Under the pieces are notes generated by a model that was not told the DNA's origin, made no database searches, and saw only the letters and a list, made by a program, of their open reading frames with translations. A DNA stretch of 27,893 nt from an uncultured Clostridia bacterium (lineage in GTDB: Bacteria > Bacillota > Clostridia > Oscillospirales > CAG-272), in NCBI GenBank assembly GCA_937894775.1, contig CALAXC010000411.1, forward strand, positions 1 to 27,893. Reading direction: 5' to 3'. The position numbers were made by a program, and so were the translations under genes. The first letter of the stretch is position 1; every line of letters starts with the position of its first letter. Positions 23,368 through 27,893 of this stretch are shown one piece after another.

Positions 23368-23538
23368 TTAGTCGGCAGTGGGAGCTTCAACGGGACAAAC
23401 GCCTGCGCAAGCACCGCACTCGATGCACTCGTCTGCGTTTATTTCAAACTTACCGTCGCCCTCAGTAATAGCGTTTACAGGACATTCGTCTGCGCATGCG
23501 CCACAAGCGATGCAAGCATCTGTAATCTTGTATGCCAT
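23368..23538 (-). CDS. 2[4Fe-4S] ferredoxin, clostridial type
   Basis: Small soluble electron carrier, 56 residues with the ATG at 23538. GGAGG lies ~9 nt upstream, so the longer upstream open frame is not used. Two classical cluster motifs are present: C9-x2-C12-x2-C15-x3-C19-P and C38-x2-C41-x2-C44-x3-C48-P, the exact spacing of clostridial 2[4Fe-4S] ferredoxins. It is monocistronic, with its own promoter and terminator. It could donate electrons to hydrogenases, to pyruvate:ferredoxin oxidoreductase or to radical SAM enzymes such as the nearby maturase; a specific partner is not shown by the sequence. Confidence 0.96.
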   Translation of the reverse strand: MAYKITDACIACGACADECPVNAITEGDGKFEINADECIECGACAGVCPVEAPTAD

Positions 23539-23579
23539 GATTAAGTACCTCCATGATTTTAAAAATTTACTGTACATAC

Positions 23580-23607
23580 ATTGTAACATATAATTTTATA
23601 ATTTCAA
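23580..23607 (-). promoter_or_regulatory. Promoter of the ferredoxin gene
   Basis: On the minus strand TTGAAA (23607-23602), a 16-nt spacer and TACAAT (23585-23580) with TGT before the -10 box. Confidence 0.7.
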
Positions 23608-23650
23608 GAGAAAAAGCAAAATTTTTTGAAAAAATATAAAAAAATTTAAT

Positions 23651-23760
23651 AAAGGAATTCCTTTTTTCCTTTTTTAGGATATTTTGTCGTAAACAAAAAG
23701 CGACCTTGCAGATATTCGTGACTGACTTTGACATTTTTTTTACCGTACCGATGGTAAAAT
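23651..23760 (+). promoter_or_regulatory. Probable regulatory region of the spoIIA operon
   Basis: The spacer before spoIIAA holds a 14-bp palindrome AAAGGAATTCCTTT (23651-23664), TGTCGTA (23685-23691) and TTCGTGA (near 23716). The last two are each one mismatch from the Spo0A box TGNCGAA or its complement. There is also TTGACA at 23728 and the inverted repeat TTTTACC-N8-GGTAAAA (23738-23759). In Bacillus this operon uses sigma-H with Spo0A; I could not find a convincing sigma-H -10 box here. Confidence 0.35.
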
Positions 23761-23805
23761 TAAAAATATCAATTTATTAATTATAAATATAAAGGAGGAT
23801 GTTTA

Positions 23806-24144
23806 ATGGCAAGGAAAAACTGTTCGCTCGATTTTAAAGCGGAAGAAGAAAATCTGACCGTCGTAATAAAAGGAGAGATAGATCATTATAGCGCTGTATG
23901 GGTAAGAGTTGAGATAGATTCCAAAATAGCGGAATTTCGACCGAAGCTCACTGTACTTGATCTGTCGAGTATAGATTTTATGGACAGCTCGGGTATAGGT
24001 CTTATTATGGGACGTTACACAAGAATGCAAAGTATAGGCGGAGAACTTAGCGTAAGATCTCCAAGCGAGAGAGTAAAGAAGATAATCAAGCTGTCTGGAC
24101 TTTGTAAAATAGTGAAGATTGAAAACGGAGGAGAAGAAATATGA
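23806..24144 (+). CDS. spoIIAA: Anti-sigma F factor antagonist SpoIIAA
   Basis: STAS-domain protein that, when dephosphorylated, displaces SpoIIAB from sigma F and switches on the forespore programme. The 112-residue protein contains the STAS signature LDLSSIDFMDSSGIGLIMGRY. The phosphorylatable serine, by alignment with S58 of B. subtilis, is S61, the first Ser of DSSG. The N-terminal GEIDHYSA and the later SIGGELSVRSPSERVKKIIKLSGL also match. A perfect AAGGAGG precedes the ATG. First gene of the spoIIA operon; its stop codon overlaps the spoIIAB start (ATGA). Confidence 0.95.
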   Translation: MARKNCSLDFKAEEENLTVVIKGEIDHYSAVWVRVEIDSKIAEFRPKLTVLDLSSIDFMDSSGIGLIMGRYTRMQSIGGELSVRSPSERVKKIIKLSGLCKIVKIENGGEEI

Positions 24145-24611
24145 ATAGATCTAAAAAACAAAGCGCAAATAGATTTTCTTGTGCGGTTGTAAATGAAATG
24201 AAGATAAAGCTTCCTTCACTTTCTGTAAATGAATCGGTGGCGAGATCGGTAGTTGCTGCATTTTGTGCTCAGTTAGATCCTGCCGCATCGGAGATCGCTG
24301 ATATAAAGTGTGCTGTTTCGGAGGCGGTAACTAATTGCATAGTACACGCATACAGAGATGAGGTAGGCATTATATACATAACTGTAAAGCTTTGCGATGA
24401 TAGACTTGTTAAGGTGGAAATAAAGGATAGGGGCAGGGGCATAGAGGATATTGCGCTTGCACGTCAACCATTGTATACGACTGATGCCGAGAATGAACGT
24501 AGCGGAATGGGCTTTACGGTTATGGAAAGCTTTTGTGATAAGGTGAGGGTTAGTTCAGGATGCAAAAAAGGAACAACGGTAGTATTGTACAAGTTCTTGA
24601 AAGAGAGGTAA
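24141..24611 (+). CDS. spoIIAB: Anti-sigma F factor / serine kinase SpoIIAB
   Basis: GHKL-fold ATPase that binds and inhibits sigma F and phosphorylates SpoIIAA. The 156-residue protein shows the N box SEAVTNCIVHAY (E61, N65), the G1 box KDRGRGI (D96 to G100) and the G2 box ERSGMGFTVMESF (about 119-131), with ARQPLYTTDAE between them, closely paralleling the Bacillus protein. The ATG at 24141 overlaps the spoIIAA stop by 4 nt and is preceded by GGAGGAG. It adds about 16 residues relative to Bacillus SpoIIAB, whose equivalent start would be near M20, but the Shine-Dalgarno supports the longer form. Its 3' end overlaps sigF. Confidence 0.95.
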   Translation: MNRSKKQSANRFSCAVVNEMKIKLPSLSVNESVARSVVAAFCAQLDPAASEIADIKCAVSEAVTNCIVHAYRDEVGIIYITVKLCDDRLVKVEIKDRGRGIEDIALARQPLYTTDAENERSGMGFTVMESFCDKVRVSSGCKKGTTVVLYKFLKER

Positions 24612-25375
24612 TATCTGAACCGTCTAACGTGCAGGGTTCGGAATATTCTAAAAACCGAGCTCTCATAGAGCTTGCGCAAAAGGGCGGAGAGGAAGAATCG
24701 ATGCGTGCCACCGAGGAGATTATTCTTTTAAATAAAGGACTTGTGCGAACGGTATGTATGCGGTTTTGCGAAAGAGGAATAGAATTTGAGGATCTTTTGC
24801 AGATAGGCACGGTAGGACTTATAAAGGCTATACGAAGCTTTGATCTGGAGCGAGGAACAGCATTTTCTACTTATGCGGTGCCTATGATATTCGGAGAGAT
24901 ACGAAAAACGCTTCGCGATGACGGAATGATAAAAGTAGGCAGGTATTATAAAACACTCGGTATTAAGCTGATGCGCGCAAAGAATGAACTTATGATGCAA
25001 TACGGCGAAGATGTTCCGTTGTCAAAGATCGCCGAAGCGGTGGGTGTTACACTTGAAGAAGCAGCAATAGCATTGGATGCTATGTCCACACCTGTTTCGC
25101 TGTCGGATTTTGCTTACGGTGAAGAAGACGGAGTCGTTTTGGAGGATACTATTGCGGACAAGGACAGTCTTGAAGAAAATAAACGTTTTTTTGATAGACT
25201 TGCATTAAGAGATGCTATATCTAAAATGAATTCCGATTGGCAAAAAATATTGATATTGAGGTTTTTTAAAAACAAAACACAGCAGCAGGTAGCTGATATA
25301 ATGGGACTTTCGCAGGTTAAGGTTTCAAGAGAAGAAAAAAAGATAATTGAATTTTTGCGTAGGGAATTAAAATAG
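24560..25375 (+). CDS. sigF: RNA polymerase sigma-F factor, forespore-specific
   Basis: First compartment-specific sporulation sigma factor, held inactive by SpoIIAB until polar septation. The 271-residue protein has sigma-70 region 2 with EDLLQIGTVGLIKAI and the FSTYAVPMIFGEIRKTLRDDG stretch (shared with sporulation sigmas F, G and B), region 3 (KIAEAVGVTLEEAAIALDAM) and region 4 with an HTH (QQQVADIMGLSQVKVSREEKK). The ATG at 24560 overlaps spoIIAB by 52 nt, with GTGAGGG just upstream. An alternative GTG at 24629 would avoid the overlap and give a length nearer the Bacillus protein (~255), but its Shine-Dalgarno is poorly placed. Third gene of the operon. Confidence 0.94.
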   Translation: MQKRNNGSIVQVLEREVISEPSNVQGSEYSKNRALIELAQKGGEEESMRATEEIILLNKGLVRTVCMRFCERGIEFEDLLQIGTVGLIKAIRSFDLERGTAFSTYAVPMIFGEIRKTLRDDGMIKVGRYYKTLGIKLMRAKNELMMQYGEDVPLSKIAEAVGVTLEEAAIALDAMSTPVSLSDFAYGEEDGVVLEDTIADKDSLEENKRFFDRLALRDAISKMNSDWQKILILRFFKNKTQQQVADIMGLSQVKVSREEKKIIEFLRRELK

Positions 25376-25430
25376 AATTATTTGATAGAGCTTAAAAATA
25401 ATAAAAATAAGATTTTTTTGTAATTTATAC

Positions 25431-25459
25431 TTGATATTCGGGGAATTTTGTGGTATATT
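25431..25459 (+). promoter_or_regulatory. Sigma-A promoter of pgk
   Basis: TTGATA (25431-25436), a 17-nt spacer and TATATT (25454-25459) with TGG before it. The predicted start is near 25466, a leader of ~40 nt. No clear terminator was found between sigF and this promoter. Confidence 0.75.
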
Positions 25460-25506
25460 ATAAGTTGGTTAATAAAATAACAAAAATTGAAAGGCGGATA
25501 TAAAAA

Positions 25507-26802
25507 ATGACTTACAACAAAAAATCTGTTGAAGACATTGACGTTGCGGGCAAAAGAGTTCTTGTTCGTTGCGATTTCAATGTACCGTTGAAGGATGGAG
25601 TTATCACCTCTGATAAGAGAATAGTAGAAGCTCTTCCTACAATCAAGTATCTTCTCGAAAAGGGCGCAAAGGTAATTCTTTGTTCTCATATGGGTAAGCC
25701 CCACGCTATCTTTACCGAGGGATTCTCTCTTACAAAGAAGGAGAAGCAGAAGGTAGAGGCTCTTCCTGCAGATGAGCAGGCAGCGGCAAAGGCTGAACTT
25801 TTGAAAAAAGCTCTTGACGATAAAAAGAAATTTACACTTAAGCCTGTTGCAGACAGACTTAACGAGCTTCTCGGCAACAAGGTTACTTTTGCTGAGGATA
25901 TAATCGGTCCCGATGCAAAGGCAAAGGCTGCAGCTCTTAAGGAGGGAGAGGCTCTTCTTATAGAGAACGTTCGTTTCGATGCAAGAGAAACAAAGAACGG
26001 CGCAGATTTTGCAAAGGAACTCGCTTCTTTTGCTGAAGTATATGTAAACGATGCATTTGGTTCTGCTCACAGAGCACATGCTTCGACAGCAGGTGTTGCA
26101 GATTATCTTCCCGCTGTTTGCGGTTACCTCATTCAGAAGGAAATCGGTGTTATGGGTAAGGCTTTGGCTGATCCCGCACGTCCTTTTGTTGCTATTCTTG
26201 GCGGAGCAAAGGTTTCCGATAAGATCGGTGTAATCAACAACCTCATCGAAAAGGTTGATACACTTATCATCGGTGGCGGTATGGCTTATACCTTCTTCAA
26301 GGCTCGCGGTAACAGCATCGGAACTTCGCTTTGCGAGGACGATAAGGTTGATCTTGCAAACGAAATGGTTGCAAAGGCAGAGGCTAAGGGAGTAAGCTTT
26401 ATGCTTCCCGTTGATAACGTAGTTGCTACAGAGTATGATGAAAATGCAGAGAATAAGATAGTAGATTCTGATGCTATTCCCGACGGTTGGATGGGACTTG
26501 ATATCGGTCCTAAGACACGTGAGCTTTTCGCAAATGCTATCAAGGGTGCCGGAACAGTTGTATGGAACGGACCTATGGGCGTTTCTGAGTGGAAGAACTT
26601 TGCAGCAGGAACAGAGGCTGTTGCGGCAGCTGTTGCTGAAAGCGGAGCTATTTCTATCATCGGCGGCGGTGATTCTGCGGCTGCAGTTGAAAAGCTTGGA
26701 TTTGCAGACAAGATGACACATATCTCAACCGGAGGCGGAGCTTCTCTTGAATTCCTTGAGGGTAAGGATCTTCCCGGTATTTCTTGCTTGCTCGATAAAT
26801 AA
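25507..26802 (+). CDS. pgk: Phosphoglycerate kinase
   Basis: Glycolytic enzyme interconverting 1,3-bisphosphoglycerate + ADP and 3-phosphoglycerate + ATP. The N-terminal signature RVLVRCDFNVPLKDG (17-31) and SHMGKP (60-65, usually SHLGRP) are present, then the hinge region, the nucleotide site segment ILGGAKVSDKIGVI, and C-terminal GGGDSAAAVEKLG and STGGGASLEFLEGK. At 431 residues it is longer than the usual 390-400. A Lys/Glu/Ala-rich insertion of roughly 35-40 residues lies at about 68-108, between SHMGKP and the conserved LKPVADRL. The Shine-Dalgarno is GAAAGGCGG before the ATG. It is followed by tpiA, 88 nt downstream, with a hairpin between them. Confidence 0.96.
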   Translation: MTYNKKSVEDIDVAGKRVLVRCDFNVPLKDGVITSDKRIVEALPTIKYLLEKGAKVILCSHMGKPHAIFTEGFSLTKKEKQKVEALPADEQAAAKAELLKKALDDKKKFTLKPVADRLNELLGNKVTFAEDIIGPDAKAKAAALKEGEALLIENVRFDARETKNGADFAKELASFAEVYVNDAFGSAHRAHASTAGVADYLPAVCGYLIQKEIGVMGKALADPARPFVAILGGAKVSDKIGVINNLIEKVDTLIIGGGMAYTFFKARGNSIGTSLCEDDKVDLANEMVAKAEAKGVSFMLPVDNVVATEYDENAENKIVDSDAIPDGWMGLDIGPKTRELFANAIKGAGTVVWNGPMGVSEWKNFAAGTEAVAAAVAESGAISIIGGGDSAAAVEKLGFADKMTHISTGGGASLEFLEGKDLPGISCLLDK

Positions 26803-26814
26803 TTAGTAATAAAT

Positions 26815-26842
26815 AACTGCGCCGCCATTTGACGGCGCAGTT
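26815..26842 (+). other. GC-rich intercistronic hairpin between pgk and tpiA
   Basis: AACTGCGCCG (26815-26824) pairs perfectly with CGGCGCAGTT (26833-26842), but A residues rather than a T run follow. It is therefore a weak terminator candidate, and may be an mRNA-stabilising or processing structure that sets the pgk:tpiA ratio. Confidence 0.7.
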
Positions 26843-26890
26843 AAAATGTTAATTAAAAGCTTACATATCAAAGATATAAGGAGATAAAAA

Positions 26891-27658
26891 ATGAATACCG
26901 CAAAAAGAAGAACAGTTATCGCAGGTAACTGGAAAATGAATATGACTCCCAAGAGCGCAACAGCTCTTATCGAGGAGATGAAGGCAGCGGTTGCAGGCAA
27001 GGATGCTTGTGACATAGTTCTTTGCGTTCCCGCAATAGATATCCCCGCTGCGGTTGAGGCTGCAAAGGGCTCTAATATAAAGATAGGCGCAGAAAACGTA
27101 CACTTCAAGGCGTCAGGCGCATACACAGGCGAAATTTCCGCTGAAATGCTTTGTGAGGCAGGTGTAGAATACGTAGTTATCGGTCACAGCGAAAGACGTC
27201 AGTACTTCGGTGAGACAGATCAGACTGTAAACCTTCGTACACTCGCAGCGCTTAACGCAGGTCTTAAGGTTATCGTTTGCGTAGGTGAAACACTTGAGCA
27301 GAGAGAACTCGGATATACCGAAACTCTTCTTAAGTTCCAGACAAAGATGGCGCTTACTAACGTTACCGCAGAACAGCTTAAGAACGTTATCGTAGCTTAC
27401 GAGCCTGTTTGGGCTATCGGTACAGGCGTGACTGCAACGGCAGATCAGGCTGACGAGGGTAACGGATTTGTTCGCGCAGCTATCGCAGAAGCATACGGCG
27501 CAGACGTTGCAGAGACAGTAACCGTTCAGTACGGTGGATCTATGAATGACGGAAATGCGGCAGAGCTTCTTTCAAAGACTAATGTTGACGGCGGTCTTAT
27601 CGGCGGAGCTTCTTTGGTTGCAAAGAAGTTTGCGGCTATAGTAGATGCAGCGCAGTAA
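26891..27658 (+). CDS. tpiA: Triosephosphate isomerase
   Basis: Interconverts dihydroxyacetone phosphate and glyceraldehyde 3-phosphate; TIM-barrel, cytosolic. The 255-residue protein has the substrate-binding AGNWKMN (N13, K15), the catalytic H99 in VIGHSERR, the catalytic base E171 in AYEPVWAIGTG, and phosphate-loop motifs QYGGSMN and GGLIGGASL. Length matches the family. AAGGAG lies ~9 nt before the ATG. It follows pgk in the same direction, probably on the same message, and ends at a terminator. Confidence 0.97.
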   Translation: MNTAKRRTVIAGNWKMNMTPKSATALIEEMKAAVAGKDACDIVLCVPAIDIPAAVEAAKGSNIKIGAENVHFKASGAYTGEISAEMLCEAGVEYVVIGHSERRQYFGETDQTVNLRTLAALNAGLKVIVCVGETLEQRELGYTETLLKFQTKMALTNVTAEQLKNVIVAYEPVWAIGTGVTATADQADEGNGFVRAAIAEAYGADVAETVTVQYGGSMNDGNAAELLSKTNVDGGLIGGASLVAKKFAAIVDAAQ

Positions 27659-27675
27659 TTGAAAATAGATATAAA

Positions 27676-27714
27676 AAGAATCGACGTTGAACATATCTGC
27701 GTCGGTTCTTTTTT
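27676..27714 (+). terminator. Rho-independent terminator of tpiA
   Basis: AAGAATCGACG pairs with CGTCGGTTCTT (one G-U pair) around a 13-nt loop, followed by a T run. Confidence 0.85.
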
Positions 27715-27743
27715 ATATTTATTTAGTTATTATGAAAAAGCTA

Positions 27744-27772
27744 TTGAAAAAATGAAGATTAAATGATATAAT
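27744..27772 (+). promoter_or_regulatory. Sigma-A promoter of the last gene
   Basis: TTGAAA (27744-27749), a 17-nt spacer and a perfect TATAAT (27767-27772) with an extended -10 TGA. Confidence 0.85.
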
Positions 27773-27817
27773 TTATAATGTTTAATAAAATTATATTTTG
27801 CATAAAGGGAGAAGAAA

Positions 27818-27893
27818 ATGTCGTTATTTAAGTGTAAAATGTGCGGCGGTGATTTAGAGATAGCCGACGGTGTCAGCATAGCTGAGTGTGAAT
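27818..27893 (+). CDS. Zinc-ribbon protein, N-terminal fragment
   Basis: Only the first 25 codons are inside the window, starting with ATG at 27818 behind AAGGGAGAAG. The visible residues MSLFKCKMCGGDLEI contain a CxxC knuckle (C6, C9). A third cysteine lies just before the edge in IAECE, where a second knuckle would be expected. Short N-terminal zinc ribbons of this form precede varied domains in gut Firmicutes proteins, so the function of the full protein cannot be stated. Confidence 0.7.
   Translation, partial: MSLFKCKMCGGDLEIADGVSIAECE

Noticed and set aside
23539..23589. Longer ferredoxin with an N-terminal extension
   Set aside because: The extension lies over the Shine-Dalgarno and promoter region; the ATG at 23538 has a well-spaced GGAGG and gives the normal ferredoxin size.
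25378..26721. Long minus-strand ORF of 447 codons opposite pgk
   Set aside because: It mirrors the codon pattern of pgk. Its product is Cys/Ser/Leu-rich with no domain pattern, and pgk on the other strand is certain.

Overview
The window looks like a chromosomal segment of a low-to-moderate-GC, spore-forming, anaerobic member of the Clostridia, probably an Oscillospirales/Christensenellales-type gut bacterium. The grounds are a Firmicutes-style dcw (division and cell wall) cluster with a SpoVD-type penicillin-binding protein, a complete spoIIAA-spoIIAB-sigF operon, a SCIFF ranthipeptide with its radical SAM maturase, a 2[4Fe-4S] ferredoxin, strong AGGAGG ribosome binding sites and AT-rich spacers. 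The taxonomy is inferred from gene content only. No rRNA, tRNA, CRISPR array or transposase was seen.

Layout, left to right. (1) Positions 1-528 hold the 3' end of an ABC-transporter substrate-binding protein, closed by a terminator. (2) asd (715-1791) stands alone with its own promoter and terminator. (3) A ~600-bp AT-rich spacer contains an orphan hairpin terminator, then a near-consensus promoter and a row of 10-bp-phased TGGNG repeats that look like the MraZ operator. (4) The dcw cluster runs mraZ-rsmH-ftsL-like-spoVD-murE-murF-mraY-ftsW-murG-ftsQ/divIB (2489-14815). It is followed by two ftsZ genes in tandem, each with its own, partly duplicated, promoter. murD, murC, ftsA and sepF are not in this stretch. 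(5) A 1.45-kb islet (about 17216-18669) holds an XRE-type regulator, a GC-rich palindromic repeat and several hairpins, with matching inverted sequence blocks at its two edges. (6) A minus-strand block, read right to left, holds ferredoxin; a tRNA1(Val)-type methyltransferase with a TtcA-like tRNA thiolase; and the ranthipeptide precursor scfA, its maturase scfB and an Orn/Lys/Arg-decarboxylase-family enzyme. (7) On the plus strand follow spoIIAA-spoIIAB-sigF, then pgk and tpiA, then the first 25 codons of a zinc-ribbon protein cut by the window edge.

How the genes work together. Asd supplies the aspartate semialdehyde needed for diaminopimelate, which MurE adds to the peptidoglycan precursor. 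MurF, MraY and MurG complete lipid II, which FtsW and SpoVD polymerise and crosslink at sites set by FtsZ and the FtsL/DivIB scaffold. The spoIIA operon supplies the forespore-specific sigma factor used after polar division. Pgk and TpiA are glycolytic enzymes.

The observations most worth a second look are the tandem FtsZ pair with unusual acidic C-termini, the zinc-ribbon-like insertion after the KTG motif of SpoVD, the large cytoplasmic extensions on the FtsL-like protein and FtsW in a cluster without ftsA, the phased MraZ operator, the strongly promoted and terminator-insulated scfA gene, and the inverted-repeat-bounded regulator islet.
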